Shown one piece after another: positions 7,950 to 16,734 of a stretch of 39,830 bases of DNA. Source of the DNA: Clostridia bacterium. GTDB lineage: Bacteria; Bacillota; Clostridia; Oscillospirales; UBA644. Position 1 is the stretch's first letter; each line of letters begins with the position of its first letter. The stretch is taken from assembly GCA_017441125.1 (NCBI GenBank), contig JAFSAH010000023.1:1-39830 (forward strand). Reading direction: 5' to 3'. A model generated the notes under the pieces. That model had not been told where the DNA came from. It did not search any database and saw nothing but the letters and a program-made list of their open reading frames with translations. The position numbers and the translations under genes are program-made.

Positions 7950-8898
7950 TATTCTTTCAACACGTATACGCTTTGCACGAAATCTTGAGTCAACGCCCTT
8001 TCCCGCAAAACTTTCCCCCGAAAAGAAAAAAGAACTTTTGCTGAAAGTCAAAGATACTGCGAAAAGTCTTTTCCCGAATCTCGATTATATCGACGCAATG
8101 CAGTTGACCACCTCACAGGCAGGCACGCTAATGGAAGAAAGACTTATTAGTCCTGAATTTGCAAACAAAAGAGAAGGTGCAGGTCTGCTTCTTTCAAAAG
8201 ATAAAAGTATTGCCATAATGCTCAATGAAGAGGATCATTTGCGAATACAAACCTTTGAAAAAGGGTATGCTCTTGATAAAGCTTTTAAAAGAGCCGTTGA
8301 GACCGAAACTGCACTTGACAACGAATTGAAATTTGCTTACAGTAAAGAACTCGGTTATTTGACTCACTGCCCAACGAATCTCGGTACGGGAATGAGGGCC
8401 TCCGTTCTCGTTCACTTGCCCGCATTGACGGACAGCGGTATTATCAATAAGACTTTGTCTCTTATCAGTCAGTATGGATTTGCCGTAAGGGGAATTTACG
8501 GAGAGGGTACACGCTCCGAAGGCGGTTTGTATCAGATTTCAAATCAGATTTCCATAGGACTTACGGAAGAGGAAATCTTGGAGCGTCTCGGCGAAATTCT
8601 TGAAAAAATCGAGGAAAACGAAACCAATCTCAGGGATAAATATAAGGAAAATATTGAGGTTCAGGACAGGATATTCAGAGCGTACGGTATTTTGAGTAAC
8701 GCCAGAACCATCACTTCAAAAGAGGCTGTAGAGCTTATTTCGAAGGTCCGTTATGGGGTTGAGTCAGGACTGCTCAAACTTGACCTTGAAAATCTCGATA
8801 ATTTGCTTGTAAGTATTCAACCCTACAGTTTAGGTGAAAAGGAACCCCATCAAAGGGATATAAAACGGGCTCAAATAATAAGAAACAGCCTTGTATAA
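7936..8898 (+). CDS. mcsB: McsB, protein arginine kinase
   Basis: Kinase of the phosphagen-kinase fold that phosphorylates arginines on CtsR and on proteins to be degraded by ClpCP. The 320 residues include STRIRFARNL (nucleotide-binding SxRxRxxRN), CPTNLGTGMRASV with the conserved active-site Cys, and EGTRSEGGLYQISNQISIG. Near the C-terminus, RDIKRA matches the RDxxRA phospho-arginine pocket known from McsB. It is slightly shorter than Bacillus McsB (about 360). It overlaps mcsA; clpC follows after 44 bases. Confidence 0.95.
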   Translation: MNSSNILSTRIRFARNLESTPFPAKLSPEKKKELLLKVKDTAKSLFPNLDYIDAMQLTTSQAGTLMEERLISPEFANKREGAGLLLSKDKSIAIMLNEEDHLRIQTFEKGYALDKAFKRAVETETALDNELKFAYSKELGYLTHCPTNLGTGMRASVLVHLPALTDSGIINKTLSLISQYGFAVRGIYGEGTRSEGGLYQISNQISIGLTEEEILERLGEILEKIEENETNLRDKYKENIEVQDRIFRAYGILSNARTITSKEAVELISKVRYGVESGLLKLDLENLDNLLVSIQPYSLGEKEPHQRDIKRAQIIRNSLV

Positions 8899-8942
8899 GT
8901 TATTTACAATATTTATTTTAAGAAAGAAGGTAAATTTATACG

Positions 8943-11369
8943 ATGAATCATTTTTCAGATAAAGCTACAACCGCATTGAATCTTTCTGTAGAGGCGGCAC
9001 GCCAGTTAGGGCACGCATATGTGGGCACGGAGCATCTTCTTTTGGGACTTTTAAAAACAGAGGACAGTGTTGCATCTTCTGTTCTTGAGGAAAATAATAT
9101 TACCGCAGAGCAGGTTATAAATAAAATCGTGGAAAACGTAGGCTCCGGAACCCCGACAAACGTTTCCGGAAACGACCTTACACCTCGTATGAAACGAATT
9201 TTGGAACAAAGTGCCCGTGAAGCGGTTCAGACAGGAAGAAAAGTCATTGGAACGGAACATCTTCTTATTGCATTGCTCCGAGAGCGTGATTGTGAGGCTT
9301 TGAGAATCATCAATGAAATCTCCAATCCCAAAGAAATATACCATTCAGTTTTGAAATCTATGAATATTCAGCCCTCAAACGGCGACAAGAAAAACTCTGT
9401 CAGCAGTGGAAGTAAAAAAGGCTCCACTCCCACGCTTGACTCTTTCGGCAGAGATTTGACGGAAATGGCTTCCGAGGGTAAAATTGACCCCGTTATCGGC
9501 AGAAGCGATGAAATTGACCGTGTTATTCAGATTCTCAGCCGCAGAACGAAAAACAACCCCTGTCTTATCGGTGAGCCGGGCGTTGGTAAAACTGCCATTG
9601 CGGAAGGTCTTGCGCAGCATATCGTGGAAGGTCTTGTGCCCGAAACTCTTAAGGGAAAAAGAGTTGTGACTCTGGACATTGCTTCAATGATTGCAGGCTC
9701 AAAATACAGAGGTGACTTTGAAGAGCGTATCAAAAACGCCATTGACGAGGTTACAAAAAGCGGCAACGTGATTCTGTTCATTGACGAGCTTCACGTTCTT
9801 ATCGGTGCAGGCTCAGCCGAAGGCGCAGTTGATGCGGCGAATATTTTAAAGCCCTCACTTGCAAGAGGCGAAATTCAGGTCATCGGCGCCACAACATTGG
9901 ACGAATACAAAAAGCATATTGAAAAAGATGCGGCTTTGGAACGTCGTTTCCAACCCATTATCGTCAACGAACCCTCTGCGGAAGATGCTGTTAAGATTCT
10001 CAAAGGAATCCGAGATAAATATGAGGCTCACCACAAGGTTAAAATTACAGATGAGGCAGTCGAGGCGGCTGTTAAGTTGAGCAAACGATACATTCAGGAC
10101 AGATTCCTTCCCGATAAAGCCATTGACCTTATGGATGAGGCGGCATCGAAATTGAGAATCAAGAACCTCACGACTCCGCCCGACCTTAAGGCTATGGAGG
10201 AGGAAATTTCCGCTATCTCCGCTAAAAAAGAGGATGCGGTAAAGGCACAGAACTTTGAAGACGCCGCAAAATTCCGTGATGAGGAAAAACAAAAGATCGC
10301 GGAACTTGAGGACATGAAGAAAAAATGGGCTGAAAGCAAGTCTGCGGAAAAGCTCGTTGTTACGGAAAAGGAGATCGAAGAGATCGTTTCCATGCAGACG
10401 GGTATCCCCGTAAACAAAATCGCATCCGGCGAAAGCGAAAGACTTCTCCATATGGAAGAAATTTTGCATAAACGCGTTGTAGGTCAGGATGAGGCCGTCA
10501 CAGCCGTAGCGAAGGCTATCAGAAGAGGCAGAGTCGGTCTTAAAGATCCCAAACGTCCCGTAGGTTCGTTCCTTTTCCTCGGCCCTACAGGTGTCGGTAA
10601 AACGGAACTTTCAAAGGCTCTTGCAGAGGTTATGTTCGGTGATGAGAACTCGATTATCCGAGTAGATATGTCCGAATACATGGAAAAGCACACCGTTTCA
10701 AGACTTATCGGCTCCCCTCCGGGATACGTGGGCTTTGAAGACGGCGGTCAGCTTACGGAAAAGGTTCGCAGAAAGCCCTATTCCGTAATTCTTTTCGATG
10801 AAATTGAAAAGGCGCACCCCGATGTTTTCAACGTAATGCTTCAGATTCTTGATGACGGTATGGTAACGGATGCGAAGGGCAGAAAGATCGACTTCAAAAA
10901 CACCGTAATCGTTATGACGAGTAATATCGGCGCGAAAAATATTACCGAGCAGAAGAGATTCGGCTTTGCGCCCGAAGAAGACTCCTTCAGCAAAACTCAG
11001 GATAATATCAGAAATGACGTTATGGCAGAGTTGAAGCGCAACTTCCGTCCCGAATTCCTTAACAGAATTGACGATATTATCGTTTTCAAACAGCTCAACA
11101 AGGAGGATATCAAGCAGATTGCAGTTAAGATGACAGATTCCGTAATTCGCAGGCTTTCCGATATGGGAATCAGCCTTACGGTTGACGATTCCGCCATTGA
11201 GCTTCTTTCGGAAAAGGGCTTTGACGTTATCTACGGCGCGAGACCCTTGAGAAGAGCCATTCAGTCCATGCTAGAAGACAAGGTGGCTGAAAAAATGCTT
11301 GAAGGCGTTTTGACAAACGGCAGTACCGCAGTTGCTTCCGCAGAAGACGGAAAAATTGTGTTTAAGTAA
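8943..11369 (+). CDS. clpC: ClpC, AAA+ unfoldase of the ClpCP protease
   Basis: Hexameric Hsp100 unfoldase (808 residues) that feeds phospho-arginine-tagged and adaptor-bound proteins to ClpP. Order of domains: double Clp_N repeat (1-145), a Ser/Lys-rich linker, AAA-1 with Walker A GEPGVGKTA (about residue 205), a coiled-coil/UVR middle segment containing AQNFEDAAKFRDEE (about 425), AAA-2 with GPTGVGKTE (about 545), and the D2-small domain. The RFGF segment in AAA-2 sits where the ClpP-binding [LIV]GF loop is found. Full length. The ribosome binding site is AGAAAGAAGG about 12 bases from the ATG. Hairpin R1 follows 19 bases after the stop. Confidence 0.96.
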   Translation: MNHFSDKATTALNLSVEAARQLGHAYVGTEHLLLGLLKTEDSVASSVLEENNITAEQVINKIVENVGSGTPTNVSGNDLTPRMKRILEQSAREAVQTGRKVIGTEHLLIALLRERDCEALRIINEISNPKEIYHSVLKSMNIQPSNGDKKNSVSSGSKKGSTPTLDSFGRDLTEMASEGKIDPVIGRSDEIDRVIQILSRRTKNNPCLIGEPGVGKTAIAEGLAQHIVEGLVPETLKGKRVVTLDIASMIAGSKYRGDFEERIKNAIDEVTKSGNVILFIDELHVLIGAGSAEGAVDAANILKPSLARGEIQVIGATTLDEYKKHIEKDAALERRFQPIIVNEPSAEDAVKILKGIRDKYEAHHKVKITDEAVEAAVKLSKRYIQDRFLPDKAIDLMDEAASKLRIKNLTTPPDLKAMEEEISAISAKKEDAVKAQNFEDAAKFRDEEKQKIAELEDMKKKWAESKSAEKLVVTEKEIEEIVSMQTGIPVNKIASGESERLLHMEEILHKRVVGQDEAVTAVAKAIRRGRVGLKDPKRPVGSFLFLGPTGVGKTELSKALAEVMFGDENSIIRVDMSEYMEKHTVSRLIGSPPGYVGFEDGGQLTEKVRRKPYSVILFDEIEKAHPDVFNVMLQILDDGMVTDAKGRKIDFKNTVIVMTSNIGAKNITEQKRFGFAPEEDSFSKTQDNIRNDVMAELKRNFRPEFLNRIDDIIVFKQLNKEDIKQIAVKMTDSVIRRLSDMGISLTVDDSAIELLSEKGFDVIYGARPLRRAIQSMLEDKVAEKMLEGVLTNGSTAVASAEDGKIVFK

Positions 11370-11388
11370 TAGTTTTAGGGATATTTAT

Positions 11389-11450
11389 GGGGAGGGGTTC
11401 CTTTTCGCGGAAAAAGGAACCCCTCCCCAAACCCTACCCCGGAAAACCGA
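11389..11450 (+). repeat. hairpin repeat R1 (subfamily A), 3' of clpC
   Basis: Perfect 17-bp inverted repeat: arm 11389-11405 (GGGGAGGGGTTCCTTTT) and arm 11412-11428, loop CGCGGA. It is followed by a C-rich tail ending in AAAACCGA (11443-11450). There is no U-tract after the stem, so it is not a standard terminator. It shares loop and tail end with R4 and R5, while the arm sequence differs. Confidence 0.85.
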
Positions 11451-11497
11451 ATTTACAAAATTTGTAAAAAAAACAAAAAAAGTTTTACATAAGGTTA

Positions 11498-11527
11498 TTG
11501 ACAGGGAAAAGCAGTTCATGCTATAAT
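11498..11527 (+). promoter_or_regulatory. strong sigma-A promoter upstream of the lipoprotein leader
   Basis: TTGACA (11498-11503), 18-base spacer, TATAAT (11522-11527) with TGC in front (extended -10). Start would be near 11534, giving a leader of about 160 bases before the next gene. Confidence 0.82.
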
Positions 11528-11615
11528 ATATATAAGAGGAGAACAATTCTGTTAAAACTTTTTTCAATTATCCGGAGAGGAGAGGATTAGACCAATGTTC
11601 TGTTTAATGTAAGAT

Positions 11616-11643
11616 TTGAAATTTAAAAGAGTAACAATATGAT
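11616..11643 (+). promoter_or_regulatory. possible second promoter of the lipoprotein gene
   Basis: TTGAAA (11616-11621), 16-base spacer, TATGAT (11638-11643). Start would be near 11650, 43 bases before the ATG. AT-rich surroundings make chance matches likely. Confidence 0.45.
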
Positions 11644-11692
11644 AATTATAAGAATTTATATAGTTTATAACGATATATGGGAGGGGTAATAT

Positions 11693-12685
11693 ATGAAAAA
11701 AACACTTATATTTATAATTATTTGTATTTTAACGGTATCACTCTGTAGCTGTAGTAATGACAAATATTCCTTTACAGATACAGAAGCTGCCCAATACCTC
11801 TCTGAAATAGACGGACTTGTTCCTATAGGGGATTCCGAATATGAAATCTCTTGCGGTGAATATACTCTTTATGCCGGAACTTCCCTTTTTTTTATTGAAA
11901 ACGCAAGAGCTAATAACCATATCAGATATACCGGTATGTCTATGTATAACTTGCTTTGTGTAGAGGCGCCTGAAGAGTATTATGATGAATATTATTCGTA
12001 TACTCTCGAAATGGAACCTATGGTTCCTTCGAATAGTAAATATTTACATGGGGGAAACAGAAGCTCTAATCTTGCTTATCTTTTAGAAGAATACGGTATT
12101 AAATCAACTCCGGAATGGCATGAATGGATAGACTATGAGGTTGCATCCAGTATTGATGCTTCCCCTCATGGGAAAGCGAATGCTTATTGGTATAATCCTG
12201 TTACGGAAACCTATGAAAAGGGTGTCTATATCAAAGATAACGACGTTTCTACGGAGATATATGTCGTTTACCATGATGTTTCGCTGCTTGCTATGCGAAC
12301 GGGTGGTTATGTAGTTCCTTATTTGATGTCTGAAAAATTATTTAATGAAATACAAACGGAAGTTCCCGATTCAAAAAGCTACGAATATTTCGCAAAGGGC
12401 TCGATAGAAAAAGTTGCTACGTGGTTTATGGGGGAATATTTGGAAGAAGTTCCCGATTTCTTTGCAGGCATTAAGGAGGAGGTTTATTATCCTTTAAAGG
12501 CTTTTCCTTATACCGAAGTAAATAAGTATTTGGAAAAACACGGATACGATGCGGTTGAATTATACCTTTCCGATATGGAGGCTTTAGGTGTCAATTTTGA
12601 TAAAATAACCGCGCAAATAATCAAAGTGACCGTTCCTCATGACGGCACCCTTGAAGATATTACGTGGGAGCTTATCAGTGAGTAA
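11693..12685 (+). CDS. lipoprotein of unknown function
   Basis: Protein of 330 residues that I do not recognise. The N-terminus KKTLIFIIICILTVSLCSC is a lipoprotein signal with LCSC as the lipobox, so the mature protein is probably anchored on the outer face of the membrane. The mature part is rich in Tyr, Glu and Ser, with Trp-containing segments such as STPEWHEWIDYEV, and has no membrane segment, repeat or catalytic motif that I can name. The start ATG follows GGGAGGGG at six bases. It is transcribed alone from one or two promoters and ends before hairpin R2, convergent with comF. Confidence 0.8.
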   Translation: MKKTLIFIIICILTVSLCSCSNDKYSFTDTEAAQYLSEIDGLVPIGDSEYEISCGEYTLYAGTSLFFIENARANNHIRYTGMSMYNLLCVEAPEEYYDEYYSYTLEMEPMVPSNSKYLHGGNRSSNLAYLLEEYGIKSTPEWHEWIDYEVASSIDASPHGKANAYWYNPVTETYEKGVYIKDNDVSTEIYVVYHDVSLLAMRTGGYVVPYLMSEKLFNEIQTEVPDSKSYEYFAKGSIEKVATWFMGEYLEEVPDFFAGIKEEVYYPLKAFPYTEVNKYLEKHGYDAVELYLSDMEALGVNFDKITAQIIKVTVPHDGTLEDITWELISE

Positions 12686-12730
12686 GCTGTAAATCGTTAA
12701 AAATAAAGATTTCCTTTCTTGAAAGGGTTC

Positions 12731-12766
12731 GGGGAAACCTCTTTTCACATGAAAAGAGGCTTCCCC
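12731..12766 (-). repeat. hairpin repeat R2 (subfamily B), 3' of comF
   Basis: Arms 12731-12746 and 12751-12766 pair over 15 bp with one A/C mismatch, loop ACAT on the plus strand. Read on the minus strand (sense to comF) the cap is TTTTCATGTGAAAA and the tail GAACCCTTTCAAGAAAGG, closely like R3. It lies between convergent genes. Confidence 0.8.
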
Positions 12767-12773
12767 TATATAT

Positions 12774-13514
12774 TTACCTTTTAAATTTATAATGTACAGT
12801 CGGCTTTTTGGTGAAGACTATGTCTGCATCAAGAAGCTTTATTTTTATGGGCTTGAGCGAGGACAGCGCTCTTGCGGCGGTTACCGCATATATCTTTTCT
12901 GCGCCTGCTTTTTCAAGAACTTTTGCGCACTCATTCAAGGTTGAACCCGTTGTTAAAATATCGTCGATTATTACTACGGTTTTTCCTTTCAGATCAAGCC
13001 CTTTTTCCGCGTAAAATGCGGCTTTGATGTTTTCTTTTCGTTCCAGACGCGTTTTGCATTTCAGTTGGGATTTTATACCCTGCTTTTTCTTCAATGCGTT
13101 CGGCAGGAATTTCAGCTTGCATTTTCGCGCCACAATCTTTGCCAAAAACATTGATTGGTTGTAAAGCCTGTCGGTTGTATATTTTCCGTTGGGCACGTTT
13201 ATAATGTAATCCGCAGCCATTATTTCCTTGTCTTTTTTCATAAGGCTTGCAATTTCGTTTGCAACGTACCGCCCTGCCTGGGCATTGTTGTTGTATTTAA
13301 AGCGTACCAACGCCTTCCGCAAAGCCCCGTCATATACGAAAACGCTCCGAGCCTTTATTACGTGGGCGAGAACCAACTCGTCTTTTTTCAGTCGGGTCAC
13401 GTTTTTTATACAGTCGGAACAAAAATCCTCATGGGAAAACAGCGGAAGCGTTTCGCCGCAGGCAATGCACTGTCTGCAAAATAACATATCCGCAAGAGAG
13501 ATAATTTTACTCAT
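12774..13514 (-). CDS. comF: ComF family phosphoribosyltransferase-like protein
   Basis: ComFC-like protein of 246 residues, linked to DNA uptake/recombination in naturally transformable bacteria. The N-terminal zinc-finger-like part has four Cys (CRQCIACG…FCSDC). The C-terminal type I PRTase domain has the PRPP loop VVIIDDILTTGSTL. It overlaps the 3' end of recD2 by eight bases, so the two are translated from one message; a ComF next to a DNA helicase fits a role in DNA processing. Whether this organism is competent cannot be told from here. Confidence 0.9.
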   Translation of the reverse strand: MSKIISLADMLFCRQCIACGETLPLFSHEDFCSDCIKNVTRLKKDELVLAHVIKARSVFVYDGALRKALVRFKYNNNAQAGRYVANEIASLMKKDKEIMAADYIINVPNGKYTTDRLYNQSMFLAKIVARKCKLKFLPNALKKKQGIKSQLKCKTRLERKENIKAAFYAEKGLDLKGKTVVIIDDILTTGSTLNECAKVLEKAGAEKIYAVTAARALSSLKPIKIKLLDADIVFTKKPTVHYKFKR

Positions 13515-15708
13515 TTTCCACCGCCTGGAGCATCATGTGTTTCAGGCCGCAGTAACGCTTGTCTCCCGAAACGTTGTCTACCATTTGTTTAAGTCTGTAG
13601 GGCGAGCCTAAAACTATCAGTAACTGCTTCGCTCTTGTTACCGCAGTGTAAAGCAGATTCCGCGTAAACAGAACGTCTGCGCCCTCAAGCAAGGGAAGAA
13701 TGACCGCTTTGAATTCACTGCCCTGACTTTTATGTACCGTAATTGCGTATGCAGGCTCAATTTCGTCAAGGTTTTCCATTGTATAGACGACGGTTTTGTC
13801 ATCGTAGCGAACGGTTACGTAGCCGTCCTCTCTGTCAATTCTTTCGATTATACCGATATCTCCGTTGAAAACTCCGTTATCGAAATCTCCGTTGTCTTTT
13901 TCAACCTCAATGTCGTAGTCGTTTTTGATCTGCATAACTTTATCTCCCGTGCGGAAGGTCAAGTCACGGAAAGTCAATTCGTCCTTGTTGAAGCTTTTGG
14001 GGTTTGCCGCTTCTTTGAGATGTCCGTTCAGCGCCATCGTGCCCGTTTCGGTTTTCTTCGTCGGGCATATTATCTGAATATCTTCAAGAGGGTCAAAGTC
14101 GTAGGCACCGGGAAGTCTGTCTGTATACAATGACACCAGTTTTTCCGTCAGCTCGCGGGGATTATCTGCGCGCATGAAGAAAAAGTCGTTTTTCGTTTCC
14201 GTACAAATGGGGAACTCTCCGTGTATTATTTTGTGGGCGTTTGTGACGATAAGGCTTTCTCCCGATTGGCGGAATATCTCGTTAAGCTCAACTACCGTTA
14301 CGAGTTTGCTGTTGATGATATCCTTGAACATCGTACCCGGACCTACGGGCGGAAGCTGATTTGCGTCACCGACCATAATAAGCCTTGAGGATAAGGGTAT
14401 GGCTTTCAGAAGACTGTCGAAAAGCGGCAGGTCAACCATTGAAGCCTCGTCAATTATAATTACTTCCTGTCGGAGAGGGTTGTCTCTGTTTTTTTGAAAA
14501 GACGGCTCTGCGCTTCCCGGACCCATTCCGTATTCGAGAAGTCTGTGTATGGTTTTCGCTTCTTTGCCTGTCAGCTCCGTCATGCGTTTTGCGGCTCTTC
14601 CCGTGGGTGCTGCCAATGCGAAGGTTATTCCTTTTGCTTCAAGGTTTGCGATGATTCCGTTCAGGGTCGTCGTTTTACCCGTACCCGGACCGCCCGTAAG
14701 AACCATTATCTGGTGGCAAAGACTTTCGTAAATCGCCTCTTTTTGGCGCTCGGCAAAGGCTATTCCCTTGAGGGCTTGTATTTTTTTGATGTCTTCTTCG
14801 GCATTTCCGTCGTAGGGTCTTGAAAATTTCGAAGCCAGAACTATTCTTTCGGAAACGTCTTTTTCGCAGTTATATACCCAGGAGAGATATATTCCGTTTG
14901 TATTTCCGATCTTCTCCTTGTAAATTATCTTGCCCTCCTTAATAAGCTTATCCAGAATTTCGTTTATGATCGCTTCGTCCGTACCGAGCAATAACTGTGA
15001 GACCTCAACCAATTTTTCTCGTGGCTGAAAGGTGTGTCCGTTTGCGTTCAGGTTGTGGGTGAGTATGTAAATAATTCCCGCTTCGATTCGGTAAGGGCTT
15101 TCCGTGCTGTATTCCATTCTTTTTGCAATGGCGTCCGCGCGATTAAAGCCGATGCCTTGAATATCACAAAGGCTGTAGGGATTTCTCTTTACCTCCTCAT
15201 ATGCACCTAAGCCCCATTTTTTATAAATTTTAAAAGCCATCGTGGGGGTCATGCCGAACTGCTGGAAGTAAAGAAGAATGGTTTTTATACCCAAATTTTC
15301 CTGCATTGATTGGGATATGGTCTGCGCTTTTTTCGGGGAGATCCCTTTAATTTCCGTAAGCCTTTCGGGATGATTTTCTATAACGTCCAGGCTTTCGGGA
15401 CCGAATTTTTTTATTATGTTCTTTGCGGTGGATTCTCTGACGCCTTTGATTATCCCCGATGACAGATATCTGAGCATCGCCGTTTCCGTTACTGGCAAGC
15501 TTGAAGTGAAAGATTCCACCTTGAATTGCTTCCCGAAGGTGTTGTGGGTGGTGTATTCTCCCTCAACCTCAATCTCTTCGCCTTCAGCTATTTTTGGCAT
15601 GATTCCCACAACGGTCTCTATTCCTTCTCTCGTTTCGAGCTCAAGGACGGTGTAACCGTTTTCGGGGTTTTTATATACTATTCTGTCAATAATTCCGTTG
15701 AGTATCAC
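13507..15708 (-). CDS. recD2: RecD2, ATP-dependent SF1B DNA helicase
   Basis: Helicase of 733 residues that unwinds DNA 5' to 3', working without RecBC in Firmicutes. The N-terminal part contains an OB-like segment and helix-hairpin-helix repeats (about 95-210, for example IKGISPKKAQTI and IQGIGFNRADAIAK). The motor shows Walker A TGGPGTGKTTTL (about 340), APTGRAAKRM (motif Ia), IIDEASMVDL (Walker B), GDANQLPPVGPG (motif III), and the C-terminal AITVHKSQGSEF and YTAVTRAKQLL motifs. Length is standard for RecD2. The metallophosphoesterase gene ends 13 bases upstream and comF overlaps downstream. Confidence 0.95.
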   Translation of the reverse strand: MILNGIIDRIVYKNPENGYTVLELETREGIETVVGIMPKIAEGEEIEVEGEYTTHNTFGKQFKVESFTSSLPVTETAMLRYLSSGIIKGVRESTAKNIIKKFGPESLDVIENHPERLTEIKGISPKKAQTISQSMQENLGIKTILLYFQQFGMTPTMAFKIYKKWGLGAYEEVKRNPYSLCDIQGIGFNRADAIAKRMEYSTESPYRIEAGIIYILTHNLNANGHTFQPREKLVEVSQLLLGTDEAIINEILDKLIKEGKIIYKEKIGNTNGIYLSWVYNCEKDVSERIVLASKFSRPYDGNAEEDIKKIQALKGIAFAERQKEAIYESLCHQIMVLTGGPGTGKTTTLNGIIANLEAKGITFALAAPTGRAAKRMTELTGKEAKTIHRLLEYGMGPGSAEPSFQKNRDNPLRQEVIIIDEASMVDLPLFDSLLKAIPLSSRLIMVGDANQLPPVGPGTMFKDIINSKLVTVVELNEIFRQSGESLIVTNAHKIIHGEFPICTETKNDFFFMRADNPRELTEKLVSLYTDRLPGAYDFDPLEDIQIICPTKKTETGTMALNGHLKEAANPKSFNKDELTFRDLTFRTGDKVMQIKNDYDIEVEKDNGDFDNGVFNGDIGIIERIDREDGYVTVRYDDKTVVYTMENLDEIEPAYAITVHKSQGSEFKAVILPLLEGADVLFTRNLLYTAVTRAKQLLIVLGSPYRLKQMVDNVSGDKRYCGLKHMMLQAVENE

Positions 15709-15721
15709 AGGTTTTCCTCTT

Positions 15722-16501
15722 TCAATCTTCGTGTTTAAGTGTGATTATTACTACTTCGGGGCATATAAATCTGAATGGAAAAACAGAATTTCCGAGACCT
15801 GAAGTAACTACGAGCTTTTTGTTTTTGCCGTATACGCCGTAAGTGTATTTTGGGAAAAAGTAGTGGCGGGAAAATCTTTCTTTGGCGCTTGCGCCCATAC
15901 CCGGCGCGAAAACTCCCTGCCCGTTAGGCAGGCGAATCACTCCGCCGTGAATATGTCCCGAAAGCATCAGCTCGGGTTTTTCGGGAACGGTGTCAAAGTT
16001 ACTTGGGTCGTGCATTAAAAAGATGTTAAAAGCACCTTTTTCGTAATTGGGCTGAACCTCGTTTCTGTCGTCCCAGCTTGCGCCTGAAATATTTATATAG
16101 TTTTCGCTGTTTTCCGCAAAAATTCTTGCGCCGTCGCCTCGAAGATTCAGAACGCCCAGCTCTTTCATTGCGTTTTTGTATTCCTTGTATCCCTTAAATC
16201 CTTTCGTCAGGGATTCACAGTCGTGGTTTCCTTCGGCGAAAAATACGGGGGCTGTTTCCGTAAGCTTTTCCAAAAAACCGATATAACGTGTGTTATCGAT
16301 TTTTGCGTGGTGCATATCTCCCGCAAGCATAATGACATCAGGAGAGTTTTCCTTGATCATTTTCACTACAAGCTCGTTATTCTCAAAAGGGAATTCCTGA
16401 TCGTGCAGGTCTGAAACAAGGGCGATCTTAAAACCGTCAAACTTCTTCGGCAAGCATTTGTATTTTAAAGTATAATTGACCTGTTTAAGTCTGAATTGCA
16501 T
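15722..16501 (-). CDS. calcineurin-like metallophosphoesterase (YkuE/YaeI-like)
   Basis: Binuclear-metal phosphoesterase of 259 residues; substrate unknown. Motifs in order: SDLHDQEF (D-x-H), AGDMHH (GDxxH-like), GNHDCES (GNHD), LMHDPSNF, and GHIHGGVIRLPNG (GHxHGG). Many YkuE-type relatives start with a signal or membrane helix; this one starts with a soluble-looking LKYKCLPKKFDGFKIALVSD, so a cytoplasmic location is more likely. It is first in the minus-strand operon with recD2 and comF. Confidence 0.9.
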   Translation of the reverse strand: MQFRLKQVNYTLKYKCLPKKFDGFKIALVSDLHDQEFPFENNELVVKMIKENSPDVIMLAGDMHHAKIDNTRYIGFLEKLTETAPVFFAEGNHDCESLTKGFKGYKEYKNAMKELGVLNLRGDGARIFAENSENYINISGASWDDRNEVQPNYEKGAFNIFLMHDPSNFDTVPEKPELMLSGHIHGGVIRLPNGQGVFAPGMGASAKERFSRHYFFPKYTYGVYGKNKKLVVTSGLGNSVFPFRFICPEVVIITLKHED

Positions 16502-16538
16502 ATGTCTTTGATCCTTTGTATTTTTTATTTCAACTTAT

Positions 16539-16569
16539 ATTATAAATCACTTTATATAAGTATTTGCAA
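16539..16569 (-). promoter_or_regulatory. possible promoter of the metallophosphoesterase-recD2-comF operon
   Basis: On the minus strand: TTGCAA (16564-16569), 19-base spacer, TATAAT (16539-16544). The spacer is long, so confidence is modest. Confidence 0.45.
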
Positions 16570-16658
16570 AGAGAAAACAAAGTTTTATTGAACAAGAATG
16601 CAATAGCGCTGTTTTAGACTTGCATTTAGAAATTTTTGTGTCAACTATATGTTTTGAC

Positions 16659-16687
16659 TTTACTTTTAAGTGATTCTGGTGTATAAT
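16659..16687 (+). promoter_or_regulatory. promoter of the M50-scpAB-ytfIJ operon
   Basis: TTTACT (16659-16664), 17-base spacer, TATAAT (16682-16687). Start near 16694, about 40 bases before the first gene. Confidence 0.7.
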
Positions 16688-16734
16688 GTTATATATGGAA
16701 TTATATCCAAAAACAAGTGCTTAAGAGGAATTTT

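Larger units (their letters stand above)
11370..11692 (+). other. 323-base intergenic region: hairpin R1, two promoters, leader
   Basis: No full gene. It contains hairpin R1 with its tail (11389-11450), an A-rich spacer, a strong promoter (11498-11527), a purine-rich leader with two SD-like stretches (AGAGGAGA near 11534; GGAGAGGAGAGG near 11574), a possible five-codon ORF (11595-11612), and a second promoter (11616-11643). Confidence 0.7.

Noticed and set aside
9855-10469. Long open frame antisense to clpC (204 codons)
   Set aside because: No ribosome binding site or family features; it is a shadow of the clpC coding frame. The same applies to the open frames antisense to recD2 (13.7-14.8 kb), the Big_2 repeats (27.7-28.9 kb) and alaS (30.8-33.2 kb).
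11389-11428. R1 as a standard rho-independent terminator of clpC
   Set aside because: The stem is strong but is followed by AAACCCTACC, not a T-tract; the same lack holds for R2-R5. A non-standard termination or 3'-end stabilising role remains possible and is treated as a finding.
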